The notes under the pieces: generated by a model
What the model was told of the DNA's origin: nothing
The model's input: only the letters and a program-made list of their open reading frames with translations
Databases searched by the model: none
Shown: positions 43,801 through 55,959 of the stretch, in pieces
Layout: the number at the start of each line of letters is the position of its first letter
Numbering within the stretch: the stretch's first letter is position 1
Assembly (NCBI GenBank): GCA_916610825.1
Contig: OU744451.1
Coordinates: 2,108,001-2,172,000 of the forward strand
Direction: 5' to 3'
DNA: 64,000 nt
Source: Haliclystus octoradiatus
Lineage: Eukaryota > Cnidaria > Staurozoa > Stauromedusae > Haliclystidae
Program-made: the position numbers and the translations under genes

Positions 43801-45234
43801 TGACCGTTTGATATGGCCATACCTTTTCATCAACTCTTAATTGGAGATACGCATCTTTCAAATCCACAATAGCAAATTTGTTACTGTTTTGTCTCCATTT
43901 CCGTAACTTATCCAGACAAATGTCGCTTGAGCTACATATAAATCTACCGATTGATTAAGTTGTCGAAAATCAAATATAGGTCGGATTTTATTTTTACTTT
44001 CTTGCGTAACAGCGAATAGCGGTATCAATGCTTTCGCTGGTCCAAATTTAGTTTCATCATAATAAATGAGATAGCCTTTATCTATCCAGCCATCCAGAGT
44101 ATTATCAAATGATACCTTTGTGACTTCATCCATACCATATTGACTAACAGTATTTTTCATGTAATCAGGAGGGCGGCCGTCAGCCCATTTCCAGGCGACC
44201 GTCCAGCAACTACCATCAAATTTTGCGCTAACATTTGTATCATCTAATATAATATCATCATGTTGTTTAGTAGTAGTAGTAGTATTAACCCTATCAGGTG
44301 CGGCAGCAACGGCCGATAAATATGGTTGCCGTTGACAGCCAAATTGAAAAGAACCGTCTGGTTTTACACAAAGACCATTAAATGCTTTTATTGCATCAAG
44401 ACCCAAAATAAAATCAATACCTTTGATTAAATTTCTTACTACATGACATTTTACTGCTTTTGATATACCTCCGATTGTAATATTGAATGATGAAATACCC
44501 ATTGAATACACCTTTGTATTATCCATCATTGTAATAAGACATTGGCAAGGAACTACGTGTAAATCTTCAGTAAAATCTTTACATGTGATAGAGAACGAAC
44601 AACCAGTGTCTACTAAAGCACAATAAGATTTTCCATTAGCAATAATTTCCACAGTAAGTAAGCCATTTAGTTTTCGGGGATCGAAGTTGGCTCCGCAGAT
44701 GCTACGACCCCCAATCCATTTCCCGAACGGTTGCGGCAACCTAGCGATATATGTCCATCTTGACCACATTTATAACATGTTACTGGGTCACCTGACTTTC
44801 TCTCAGTTTGACAATCTTTAGTCAGATGACCATTTGCTTTGCATTTGAAACAATACTTCTTACCAGTATTCGCATAATTCTTACTATTACTAGCTTTGAT
44901 ACCAGCTATAACAATAGGGTCTGTATTGATATCCTTTGCATTGTTAGCCTCTACCAGTACACGGGCTTTTGCTACCAGATCAGCATCAGGGACATCTCCC
45001 AACATACGCAATTGCAAACTTATATTGCCAGGCAATCCAATTACCAATGCAATACCTGCACCTCCCATGCCAGCCAAATCAGTAAGTCGTTTAATATCGC
45101 TAAAATAAGCATCGACATTCTCTCCATTTTTATATTCTCTTAAACGTAACTGCTCGTATGCCGCGAAACGAGATAATGAGAACGCAGATAAAATTGTTCT
45201 TTTAACTACGGTGATGTTTCTCCTTTAGCATACA
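40844..45234 (-). mobile_element. broken LTR retrotransposon, Ty3/Gypsy type
   Basis: Termini TG...CA with a 5-bp GTTTT duplication (40839-40843, 45235-45239); the empty site is visible at 23462-23480. On the minus strand the parts run gag zinc knuckles (two CCHC boxes, about 44750-44870), protease (LVDTG, about 44610), reverse transcriptase (about 43560-44060), RNase H (about 43360-43560) and integrase (about 42330-43060) with an acidic C-terminal segment (42041-42334). The order RT-RNase H-integrase marks Gypsy. A purine tract (GGGGGAG) precedes the 3' LTR (40844-42028), into which a MITE inserted. The coding region is broken in several places (at least four) and the element is a fossil, of middling age. 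Confidence 0.85.
40924..41782. mobile_element. PIF/Harbinger-type MITE with ~48-bp inverted ends
   Basis: Ends GGCCATTTACACTGCAGCAA then GGCACGGTACTCGTCAATTA and complement match nearly perfectly for 48 bp. TAA flanks it (40921-40923, 41783-41785). Inside are GGCCGAGA hairpins and repeated GGCACGG motifs. It sits in the 3' LTR of the Gypsy element. No protein. A half copy is at 484-689. Confidence 0.85.
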
Positions 45235-45239
45235 GTTTT

Positions 45240-45370
45240 TACAGTTTAAAATGCTATAAATTGCTCATAAATTGCGATTAAAATTTCCAAAATCGTGATA
45301 TTTCGACGGAAGTTATGTGAAATTAAAGTGCTTTCCTTGGTGTGTCCCGTCATGCCTAGCAACATCACGA
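45240..45370 (+). repeat. dispersed repeat, right part
   Basis: It continues the 23328-23605 repeat from TACAGTTTAAAATGCTATAA to GCCTAGCAACATCACGAAT. Confidence 0.85.
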
Positions 45371-45399
45371 ATTTTTACCAATTTTTTACCTTTTTTTAT

Positions 45400-45516
45400 G
45401 GTAAACGGAAAATTCAACTCGCGTCAGCTCTATTTAGTATCCAGTCTACTTTTTCAATGCTATCGACGCGGCTGCGTTTTCTGCGTAAAGCTACTTAGCG
45501 TTTTAGTTGACGTTCA
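45400..45516 (+). mobile_element. 117-bp detached end of the MULE-like element
   Basis: GGTAAACGGAAAATTCAACT through GCGGCTGCGTTTTCTGCGTA and GTTTTAGTTGACGTTCA equals the left end of copy A without its Harbinger insertion. It stops exactly where copy B begins, so two element ends lie in tandem. Confidence 0.85.
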
Positions 45517-46216
45517 GGTAAACGGAAATCAACTCGCGTCAGCTCTATTTAGTATTCAGTCTACTTTTTCAATAGTACGAGCGCGGTTACGTTTTCACGT
45601 AATGTTGCTTTTGCGTCTATCGTCAACTTAATCGCATTCAGTAATGGTGTTTGTCTCGTAGTTTAGTAACTGCAAGCGTGCTGCAACATATAAGCTTTCA
45701 CGATTGCCTTGACTTCATTGCTCATCAAAATGATAAGGGGAATATGTAGGATAACATATTTTGCGAGGCAAGCGCAATAATGTATGTATCCAGAGCGATG
45801 ATGTTAGCTGTTATGTTGATATGTTTTTATGAAGCTGATACAAGTTGAATTGAGGCTGACACGAGTTGATAGTATAGAAATATAAAAAAGAACAGAAGTA
45901 GTTTGTTGTTTATGCTTACGATATACCAAGAAAACCCATCAAAGTCTTACAGCATCATTTTATATCAGTTTGGATCATTTATGCCCTATAAGAAAGCATC
46001 CAGAGCGATGAAATTGGCTGTTATTTTGATACGTTTTTATGAAGCTGATACAAGTTGAATTACGGCTGACACGAGTTGAGAGTCATTTTGAATAAACATG
46101 CCGAAGAATTGCAGAACAAAAATCCCCCAAAAAATTCGCGAAAAGTTTAGATGATGTTCCTTTACTGTTAAAGAGATCAATCCTTTTATTGTTCGTTTTA
46201 ACATGGATCACGGATT

Positions 46217-46516
46217 TTGATTAATAATTTGAAATGGATCAATCCAGTAATAGCATCAGTTGAAAATTTGGAAGAAGATGAAGTCAGTACTCTGGAACTG
46301 GAACGTAATCCCATCATCATAGAATCTGGTCAAATAGAACAAACCAGTATTAAACCTCAAGCAGCATGGGAATCTCTGTCTTCAAGACAAGATACCAAGT
46401 CAAGCGGGACAGCGATAGACCTAGATGCAGCTGAAAACTTTATCAGGCATTTCAGCTTGGCAACATCAACAACTTTTGTAGTGTCGAATACTGCTAGAAG
46501 GGTTTTGGAAAAACAG
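46217..46516 (+). pseudogene. exon of a MULE-associated protein, copy B
   Basis: Counterpart of 7660-7959, ending at the same CAG|GTATGA donor. It has NLEEDEVSTLELERNPIIIE and DLDAAENFIRHFSLATSTTF. About six residues differ from copy A over 100, with no stop, so both copies kept this frame well. The start is unresolved. The function is probably in DNA binding with the following Cys/His exon, by analogy with animal MULE proteins. Confidence 0.5.
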
Positions 46517-46618
46517 GTATGACAATTAAACAACTGTAAAAATGCAAACAAAACTACTTTGGGAATGTGTTGTTACTTGTGAGAAATCATCTCAATTAAG
46601 GAATTTCTTACATCTCAG

Positions 46619-46740
46619 AACTATCTGATGTGAAAATTCATGTTATGTTTAGAACAATGACGTACCGTACATAGCTCTGAATCGGAAGGTGTATGTCTAC
46701 CAGCATGGAAAAATCACAGCCCAAACCAAAAGTTTGCAAA
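46619..46740 (+). pseudogene. exon with degenerate zinc-finger piece, MULE copy B
   Basis: Bounded by CTCAG and GTAAGT. It matches 7436-7554, but the finger Cys in VYVCQHG is Tyr here (VYVYQHG) and small insertions and deletions disturb the frame. It is a decayed version of the exon in copy A. Confidence 0.45.
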
Positions 46741-48093
46741 GTAAGTAAGCAGTCAGTCATTATACAGATCCATCTCTGCATACAAATTAAATATGAAATA
46801 CAGTAGTAAGAAGACTACTTGCAAGGGATGAATCTCAAAAAAGTTTTTGGTATTTTTCCAATTTTGCCACCTCTGTACAGCAGCCACCTGTCTATTGCAG
46901 CCATGACAATGCTGTACCCATGTAACATGTGACTTGATGTACTCATTGAATTATCCTTTGAAAGAGTGTTGTCTAAACAGGAAATGTCAAGAACCCTTCA
47001 TAAGATTTATTCTATTAACATACTTGTAATGGTAATTCCTGCTCCCATGAAATCCATAGCTAGTTAATCAATATATTGAGCTAAAGGAACACTTTCGTCA
47101 TTCTTTTAAAAGTGGAAATAATGGAATGGCCTCTCTATTAACGGGACTTGGGGAATTTTTTATGAGAACGGCCCTTGAAAAAATCCTGAAACGGCCCCTG
47201 AAAAAATTGGGAAACAAAACAACAACACAATCTAAAAATGATGTCAATTTTCTGAAGGGCAAAAAAGAATTGTAACTTTGAAAACTATGACCTCCAAACA
47301 TTTATAACTGTACCATAGAATTTCATTTCAAATATTATATCTAGCTATTATTTCAAATACAAGTGAATATGAACAAAAAATATATATTAGTTGAATGATA
47401 GTTTGTACCAAGTGATGCATTTGAAACATGACACACTCCATTTAATAATGATCAAATATAAGCAGCAATATTATACAGTCAATAATCTTATAATCAACAG
47501 TTGTATATCATAAACTTAGAACCGACCTAACTAATGATACATATAATAATCTAGAATACACCATAGCGACATCTGGAGGCTACGCAGTTGACCTCTCCTG
47601 AAAATCGAAAATTTGCAACATTAATCTATCCACACTAACCAAGAATAATTTATATAAACAAATTGTCCCAACAAGGATGTCGAGAGTGGATAAATAGAAT
47701 AAGTAGAAACAACAGATAGCCTCCAGGGGTCATTTGAAAATGTACTGCTGATTACAGGGAGGGTCAAATTTTGCTAGAAAGTTTGAATATAACACTATGT
47801 TAACAATGAAACAATCAATTGTCATTTGCAGATATGAAGACCTTAATCTGAAGCTTTCCAGCGAGGTGTAAATTTGCTCAATTGAATTACAGATATCAGA
47901 AATCCATTCAACATGAATCGCATGCATGTATTATTGATGCATGAAAGGAAGGTAGCCTACTACATTATCAAGTTGAATTTGTAACAATCTGTCACAGGAT
48001 TAACCATTTGGTCTGTTATGTTTCTTGTGGCATGTGTGACGTGTGATGTGTAGAATGTACAGATAATTAACTTAGTTATGTCATTTTTTATAG

Positions 48094-48330
48094 CTAATTG
48101 AAATGGATGATGGTCGCCTCAATGACATCATTATAAATGCATGCTAAAAGATGCTGCAAGATTGATACCAATCTGATAATGGCTTCCAAGACATACTTTT
48201 GCAAAGAAAAATCCTTGAAACCAAAAAAAATTGGGCAACAGCAACAACTTGGCATAGAAGGAAAGTCAATAATAAAACTTTACGATACATTTCATGAAAA
48301 ATCCAGGGCTCTCTCTCTATAAATTTCGTC
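48094..48330 (+). pseudogene. decayed Ulp1-like protease exon, MULE copy B
   Basis: After TTTTTATAG the frame gives MDDGRLNDIIINAC, a stop, KMLQD, a stop, YQSDNGFQDILLQR, as in copy A. The shared stops show that the protease was already broken before A and B separated, or that they share a dead master copy. The motif LNDxxIxxA...GFQ indicates the N-terminal part of a C48 protease domain. Catalytic residues are not in this piece. Confidence 0.5.
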
Positions 48331-49017
48331 AGAACTTTTGAAAGAACTTGAAAAACTATGATTACAACCAAAATATGATGCTGTTCAATATCTAATGACA
48401 AGTCTGATCTCATGTAGCAGGAAACAATATGTTGCAGGAGTCAAGTTTAAAACGTTTTGAGGGTGTATTTAAAAGCATAAATGATGAATTAGGCTTACTT
48501 CTTCTTGCATTAGTTTTATGTGAAATATCATAGCCTTCCAGTAATTGCTCTCATAAATAAGGAATTTGAATATTCTGCTGGGGTTTGGCTTATGAATCAT
48601 AAAAAATATCAATTTTTATCCGCTTCTGGATGTAAATGGTGTAGGATGTAAATTCAATGTGAAATAATCAGGGGTCATCAATAAACCAGATTGCAGAGAA
48701 GGGTGATTGCACCCCTGAGAAGAAAGAGCGTTCCCTGGAAATGTTTTGGGGCAACAGAATTACGTTTCACTAATAATTTGCAGACGATTGATTGCTGGTG
48801 ATATTTCGTTATTGGAGATCTCGGAAATTACACCACAAGCGTACAGTTGCGGGTACAAGGTGGAGGGGTACCAATCATCACAGTAGGCCTACAGATGTAT
48901 CTTTATATCGTCCCTGGAGGCACATTAAGAGTAACAAAAGCTCTACAAACATCAATTTTGCGGGCATTTTAATCAGCAATTTTAAAGAATCTGTTGCCTT
49001 GCTTGCTCAAACCACTA

Positions 49018-50208
49018 CAAGGGGTTAATAACTTATTATGCCAATTAATACAAACACTACACCTTTTTCTAACTTGCATTTGTTCATTTAATTCTACATT
49101 ATTCTCATTTACTTTCAATTGTTTGGCTGTCTTCAAATCAAATTTATTTTCATTTGTTTGCAGGCAATCAACATTCAAGGTTTTGCTTTTGCAACTTGCC
49201 AGTGGTCAAGGGCATGATTTATTTGCCGTGATTTACACAAAAGTATTGTACTGCGGGATGCTGAACTATCAAACCACACCCTCTGCCAATTATCTACCTC
49301 ACCATTGTTACCATTCCTATACAAGGCGTTACTGTTTATTATTATGGCTGGTTGCCTTGGACTTCAAATTGTATTTAAATTTATATTTGCATATTATTTA
49401 TTGTAATATGCGAACTAAAATATGTCTGATTTAATTATATGTGACTAATTTTACGGTTTAGTTATCTTACAAGTTTAATTGCTTGACCGTGAAGTTGTAT
49501 ATTGATTTATTGTTACCATTGGTATGGTTCGATGGCTAAAAGTAACTTTAGTGTACTTCTATTTATTATAACATTGACATGGCATGGCAATGACATTCCC
49601 CATTCACGTGGGCGCGAGGTATTATGTAATATGTATCAAATTTTACATGATGCAATGAATACAGCTGCTTAAATTATGCATGCACAACTACATGAATTGT
49701 TTACTCCCAAATCCTAAATTTGCAACCTTTAAACGTCATTTTACATGATTTACCACTTTAATGTACTGGGATTTCCAGTAACTTCGTGCTACTATGCTAC
49801 TAACTGCTAGTCTCCTGCCGCCATACAACTTTTTACAATTTGCAATACCAATCACAGGCTACGTCTGATCATTCACTTCTGTGTGAATTTTTCACTACTT
49901 AATTGTAACTTGTGTGTGTTACTTTCTATGATTAATTTAATTTATTTAATTTAAATTAATTTTTATTGATTTCGCCCATCTATTTATTTGAGACAAATAG
50001 AGGAGACCAGCAGCCCATCGTAATCCCCTCCGTGCCAATTGTTCCTTACCGCCTACCGCCGATTCGACAACGACCCCCAAAGACACTGCCGCTTTAAATC
50101 GCCAACCACAAATGTAGCAAACCGATAGCCTAATAGTAATGCAAATAGTAGAATAATGGGAATTACAAGATGACGCTGACAGACGAGACAACATAACTTC
50201 ATGATCGA
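49018..50208 (+). other. 1.2-kb segment present in MULE copy B, absent from copy A
   Basis: Copy A has only about 20 bases (CAACAAAAGCAGAGACTA) between sequences that flank this segment in B. Near 49165-49240, after TTTGTTTGCAG, a possible exon reads LASGQGHDLFAVIYTK, which vaguely recalls the end of a Ulp1 domain (the stretch after CGLFAIAFAT). The segment may be an ancestral part lost from A rather than an insertion. No duplication was found at its borders. Confidence 0.4.
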
Positions 50209-53200
50209 TGCTGCTTAGTCTTCTGGTGAGAAGAGGGGGAATCTTTGCCAGTAGCCTGGCGTACATGGAAGGTAGGCGGGTTATTTGAAAGTGTACTGCT
50301 GAATACAGGGAGGGTCCAGTCTGACTCTGACTCTCTGAGTACTTCATGGATGGCCCTTAAACGTGTGATACTGTGTTATATTAAATTGGTTTTACTATTA
50401 CATTTACGTAGTTTCCGAGAGTATTTCAGCAAAGTCCGAGGCAGTTATGTGTCTGTTAATGACTTTTTAAGAGGCAAAATTGAACTTGAGCTCAAATGTC
50501 TCTGCTCTTTGGAAAAATAATTAATTCAAACTTGAACGCTCTGGATAAATGATGATGTATCTTGTTCTTTTCTTAACAAAGCTTGTGAATTTCGCCAAAC
50601 CCTTGGAAAATTATAGTCTAATATGCTTGTTGTGTGATGTGTGCGACCATAAAATCGCACAAACATCTTTGCAATATTACCCACATACAAATTAACTAAC
50701 TAACTGACTCGAAGGTATTGCTTATTTTGCTATTGCAGCAAAATGGGGAATTAGAATATGAAGAAATCAACGCCAATAACGAAGAAAAGATTGTCAACTC
50801 GCGCTAGGCTCATGTCAACTCGTGTCTGTTCGAATTCAGACAGACTCACTTGAATATTTTCACTTGTCCATCTCATCTCACAGTTAAATATATCTTCTTC
50901 ATAAAAATAAATACTTTGTTGCATATGAAGCTGTACTGATTCCATCATTTCAAACAATTTTACATTGTTTTTCCAACAATTTCATTCTTACAAAATCTGG
51001 AAACTGCAAAGTTTAAACCACCATCGCCATGATTAAAAGCTCAATATGAAGTTATGAACGTCAACTAAAACGCCAAGTAGCTTAATAAGCAGAAAACGCA
51101 GCCGCGTCGATAGAATTGAAAAAGTAGACTGGATACTAAATAGAGCTGACGCGAGTTGAATTCTACTCGTTACCAGGTCTCCTTCGCTAAGGAGTCAGCA
51201 CAATGAGATGTGCACATATCTCTGTAATAATCAGTTGCACATTTATCTTAAGTGTGATCGGTCTTTAATTTTACTCCTGAGTAACTTTATTATTATTATT
51301 ATTCAAACATGTCTTTAATAGAAGAAGAATCTGTTGGTGCTGACACAGCACCTGTTACATTGACTAATACTCTAACAGGTATTGGTCAAATGTTACAAAC
51401 ATTAAATTCATCCGTTCAAACGATGAATATGTCCATTTCTGGATTGATAAGCCGCAGTGATGACTCATCACCGCCGCCCAAGAAAATCCGAAATGAGGAT
51501 GACAGTATGGTCGATGAAGCCAATGACGGTGACGGTGATGGTAGTGATGAAACGGCTGATCGCCTCATGGGAACAACTACAGCTGAGTCCACTGATGATG
51601 GTTTTTTAAAAGAACTTGCCGCCGATTTAGTAGATGAAGAGGTTCTCGGACCAGCAGTGGGAACAGAATTGGAAGCTGTTGTGGAGCAGTTATGGGCAAA
51701 GCCTTTAAAAGAAGTTAAACTGAAAGACAAACTGTCAAAGTATGTCAGGCCAGAAAATTGCCCACGTTTAACTGTGCGACGTGTTAACCCGGAGATATGG
51801 TCATTTATGTCTCGCACAGTTAGGCAAACGGACTTGCGACTCGCTAATGTCCAAAAAGAACTCATTGCCACTAGTTCTGCCATGATATACAACACTGAGG
51901 AATTAACCAAATTACGCGACTCGCAGAGTAAACAATTGGTTCCAACTTACAATGCACTCGTTTCTGCAAATGTTGATGCTTTGGCATTTATGGGACATAT
52001 GGTGAACGAAGTGTCAGCCCGTCGCAGAGATGCTATTGCCCCAGAGCTTCCCAAAGAATTTAAAGCTTTGGCCAGCTCTGATTATCCCGACTCGGGGTTT
52101 TTATTTGGTGATGATCTACCAGCAGAAATGGGTCGCATACGCACGGCGAATCGCCTTAGTAAAGACATTTCTGGTGAGCCTGCCTTCAATGCCAGTAAAC
52201 GTGGGAAGTTCGACTCGAGCAAACCCTTCAAAAAGCAGCAATATAATAATTACAATGAGTCTTTAAACTGGCAGGGCCACCGCAAATGGAAAAATCCTGG
52301 GAAGATGTCTCAGACGAATCGTTATCAAAAACGGGACAGAAGTTCACAGGACAAAGAGAAATAGCTGGTTTGCCATTTTTAGAGGTAAATTCTTTGAATG
52401 ATAATATCATTGAACTTTGTAATGTTCTCAACCTTAAAGCTTTACAATTTAAAGGTGGCTGTTTGCATAATTATTTACCAAAGTGGCTATCTTTAACATC
52501 CGACCCTGAGATCATTGATCTTATTCAGGGATTACATATTGATTTAACTTGCGTGCCTTTGTCTTGTTTGCCTCGTTCTAGCTCAATTTCAGAGCATGAA
52601 AAAGCTTTAGTTCAATCAGAAATTGATAAGTTATTAGCTAAAGGGGTTATTGAACTGAGTTTGCCTGACCCGCAACAATTTATTTCGCCTATATTTTTGA
52701 GGGCTAAGAAAGATGGCACATATAGATTAATTTTGAATTTAAAACGGTTTAATCAATGCGTTAATTACAAACATTTTAAAATGGAGCACATTTCTACTGC
52801 TATTCAATTGGTGACTCCTAATTGTTATTTCGCATCTATTGATTTAAAAGATGCCTATTATTCTGTACCAGTTGCAGATAATAATAAAAAGTACTTAAAA
52901 TTTTTATGGAAAAATCAATTGTACCAGTATGTTTGTTTACCTAATGGACTTTCACCAGGCCCACGCCTATTTACGAAGTTAATGAAGCCTGTATTCTCAA
53001 CATTAAGAAAACAGGGTCATTTATCATCAACTTACATTGATGACTCAATATTAATGGGAGAAACGTATGAACAATGTGCTAACAATGTGATTGATACGGT
53101 CCATTTAATGGATTCATTAGGGTTTGTTGTACATCCTAAAAAATCAGTGTTTCTTCCAACACAGTCAATAACGTATTTAGGATTTATTATTGACTCTACA

Positions 53201-53496
53201 ACAATGCAAGTCCGTCTCACTAGTGAAAAAGCAAATGCAATTATTAAATCATGTCAGTCATTATCTAAATCGCATAAACCAACAGTGAGGGATGTTGCCA
53301 AGGTGATTGGTCAACTAGTTTCTACATTCCCTGGTGCTAGATGGGGCCCTTTGTATTACCGTCGTTTAGAAGCAGACAAAGCCAATGCATTGAAACGTTG
53401 CCATGGCAACTTTGAAGGGAATATGACTTTATCAGATGGGGCTTTAGGTGAGCTCGATTGGTGGGCCACTTCAATAACTACATCTTATAAGCCTAT

Positions 53497-54144
53497 GGCC
53501 CCGATTACACTTTACCGGATAGATAACCGAGCGTAGTCATTTCCACCCGTTTAGGCCTCTCACTTACACTACACGCTTTCTATCCGGTACGCTTCGCTTG
53601 CTTTTGCGAGTCAAAATGACCCCACATCGTAGGTGATATGAAAAGCGCTCGGGTATGAAATCGGAGCCGAGCAGTGTAGTGTAATCGATAAAATCCGATA
53701 GCTCTGTCCACCAGCGCCTCGGTTTCAAACTATTCGGACTATTTGGATCCTATCCTTTCCCTTGTAAAAACGTTTAAATCTTCAAATTCTGGGAACGATA
53801 TTGGCTGATCAGTAGGGTACCTCTCTTCAAATATGTCCCTGATTTTTATATATTTTGATCTTACCATCCCAGTCGACAGCATCAATTTCACATTTTGAAA
53901 TGGAAGCCTTTGTTGCAATTAGCAATAACTCGACCTCCTCATCAGTCCAAAATAAATTTTCAATATCAGACAAAGATCCTTGAGAAGCCGCCATGATTGG
54001 TAAACTGCGATTATGGCGTGGATTTATTACTCACCAGAGCGAATACAGTCTGAGTGTAATCACTCACCTATCCGGTATGATTTTGACTCTGATTGCGCAA
54101 TACTTATCCGGGAGATTTCTATCCGGTATAGTGTAATTGGGGCC
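53497..54144 (-). mobile_element. PIF/Harbinger-type MITE with Myb/SANT exon, inside the DIRS element
   Basis: 648 bp with ends GGCCCCGATTACACTTTACC / GGTATAGTGTAATTGGGGCC and a 3-bp TAT duplication (53494-53496, 54145-54147). It carries the start of a Harbinger Myb-like accessory gene on the minus strand (53827-53994), so it is a deletion derivative of an autonomous Harbinger. Confidence 0.85.
53770..53994 (-). pseudogene. Harbinger Myb/SANT-like protein, N-terminal fragment
   Basis: ATG at 53994 starts MAASQGSLSDIENLFWTDEE then VELLLIATKASISKCEIDAV and DWDGKIKIYKN, ending at a stop near 53827. The pattern W-T-D-E-E-V-E-L-L-L is the first helix of the Myb/SANT-like domain of the Harbinger accessory protein, which helps bring the nuclease to element ends. 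In the next frame, IKIRDIFEERYPTDQPIS continues the same domain (usual family text: K-Y-x-D-I-x-x-x-F...YP), so one frameshift near the GGTAAG at about 53865 separates the halves. Alternatively that GGTAAG is a splice donor. The rest of the gene is missing. Confidence 0.65.
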
Positions 54145-55855
54145 TATATCATACCCCTCTCCTAATATAAATATGACAACTGATGCCTCGAACACAGGCT
54201 GGGGTTGTTCAATTAATAGCACATCTACTGACTCTACTGGTGGCCATTGGTCATCAGACGAGGCTAAGGAGCATATAAACTATTTGGAAACGTTTGCGGT
54301 TTGGCTATCATTACGTGCTTTTGAAACTACTGTTAGAGGTTTACATGTTAAAGTCTTAGTAGACAATACTACTGCGGAATCAGTAATTAATCACATGGGA
54401 ACTTGTCATTCTATTAAACTTGACACTTTAGCTAGAAATATATGGCAATGGTGTATTGCTCGGGATATTTGGATCACAGTTGCACGTATTCCCGGAGTGC
54501 TTAATGTTACTGCTGATGCAGAGTCTCGCCAAAAACACGTATCATCTGAATGGCGACTTGATCCTTTAGTGTTCAGCTAAGCTGTTAAGGATATTGAGGT
54601 TCAACCGGAAATTGATTTATTTGCATCATGGTTGAACAAACAATTAGATTGCTATGTCTCATACAGGCCTGACCCAGATGCCTGGGCTGTTAATGCATTT
54701 CATTTAAATTGGAGTGAATTGAACTTTTATGCGTTTCCTCCATTTAGCATTATAACAAAAGTATTACAGAAGATTTCAACCGACCGCGCAGCAGGCCTAC
54801 TTGTAGTACCACAATGGCCGACTCAGCCGTGGTGGCCGAAGCTGTTGCAGATGTTGGAGAAGTGCCCAGTGAGTTTACCAACGGGGGAGCAGACTCTGCA
54901 GTTACCCCAAAAACCACTGGAGCGGCACCCGCTGAGCAAGAAGCTAGTCTTGTTACTTTGCTCTGTGTCGGGGAGGGGAACACATACAATCGGTTCTCTG
55001 AAGTGGCAACCAAAGTATTGAAATATTCCTGGAAGCCATCTACTAAGAGACAATACGCTACTACTTTGCCTAAATGGCGAAAATATTGTGAACAAAATGC
55101 TATTAAATCCAATGACATTGCTCTGGAACATGGTATAAACTTTTTGGCTGAGTTATTTGATTCGGGGTTAGGCTATAGTGCCATTAACACTGCCCGTAGT
55201 ACATTATCATTGATTATTATTTTACCTAATCAATTGGGATCATTTGGTTCCCATCCAATGGTAACTAGGTTTATGAAAGGAGTATTTAACATGCGCTATT
55301 TTTAAAGCGCATAGCACGCGTTCTGCTGCTACGTCAGCAGCCTCTAAAGGAGGAACCCCAATAGGGGAGATATTGAATAGTGCAGGATGGACTAACTCAA
55401 AAACCTTCGCTAAATTTTATAATAAGCCGATATCAACATCGGGCAGTACATTAGCTCGATCTGTATTATCACAAGCAACAATATAAATTGTCTAATTGCT
55501 ATGTTTAACATGCTTTCAAATCTCATTGTGCTGACTCCTTAGCGAAGGAGACCTGGTAACGAGTAGAATTTAAAAGTTAAACGAGACTTACCAAGTTGAA
55601 GTTTGACTGTAATTCTGCGAGGTACCAGGTCCTGAGCTAAGGAGTCACCCACCCTTATAAGTGGTTATTATTGTATCTAATTATTTATTCCCGCCCAAAT
55701 GGTGGGAGTTAATCGTGCTTTGAAGACTGATTATTACAGAGATATGTGCACATCTCATTGTGCTGACTCCTTAGCTCAGGACCTGGTACCTCGCAGAATT
55801 ACAGTCAAACTTCAACTTGGTAAGTCTCGTTTAACTTTTAAATTTTCCGTTTACC

Positions 55856-55959
55856 ACACCAGACAGAAGAAGACAGCTAACATGAAAACGAGTATTGAAA
55901 AGTGAGCTCACTTTTCAATAAAGAAGACTGCCGGTCTGCATAGTCCCTTTAAGTCCATT
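55856..55959. repeat. flank with a 28-bp perfect palindrome
   Basis: TATTGAAAAGTGAG at 55893-55906 is followed directly by its complement to 55920. No gene. The palindrome lies 38 bp outside the right end of MULE copy B. Confidence 0.7.

Larger units (their letters stand above)
51161..55844 (+). mobile_element. broken DIRS-type tyrosine-recombinase retrotransposon
   Basis: Left end TTCTACTCGTTACCAGGTCT and right end CGTTTAACTTTTAAATT are not LTRs. Near 55529-55635 an internal complementary region carries the complements of both ends joined together, the DIRS hallmark. Parts on the plus strand: gag-like protein (51309-52364), reverse transcriptase with a YIDD box (52286-53496), RNase H (from 54148), a conserved linker (54632-55021) and a tyrosine-recombinase region (about 54950-55487). 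It inserted in the terminal repeat of MULE copy B with no target duplication, as DIRS elements do. A Harbinger MITE lies inside. It is broken in a few places (about three, besides the insert). The well-matched ends suggest a fairly young fossil. Confidence 0.88.
45517..55855 (+). mobile_element. MULE-like DNA transposon, copy B (split by DIRS element)
   Basis: Copy B is inverted relative to copy A. It starts GGTAAACGGAAATCAACTCG and reaches ...GACGCGAGTTGAATT at 51162, then the DIRS-type element, then TTCCGTTTACC at 55845-55855. Exon pieces match those of A (46217-46516, 46619-46740, 48094-48330). No 9-bp duplication is seen (left ACGTTCA-side flank differs from ACACCAGAC on the right), which suggests that a flank was rearranged. 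Without the DIRS insert it is about 5.66 kb, longer than A chiefly because of a 1.2-kb segment at 49018-50208. Confidence 0.8.

Noticed and set aside
45517-55855. A 9-bp duplication around MULE copy B
   Set aside because: Flanks GACGTTCA and ACACCAGAC do not match; also not when the extra end at 45400 is used as the border.
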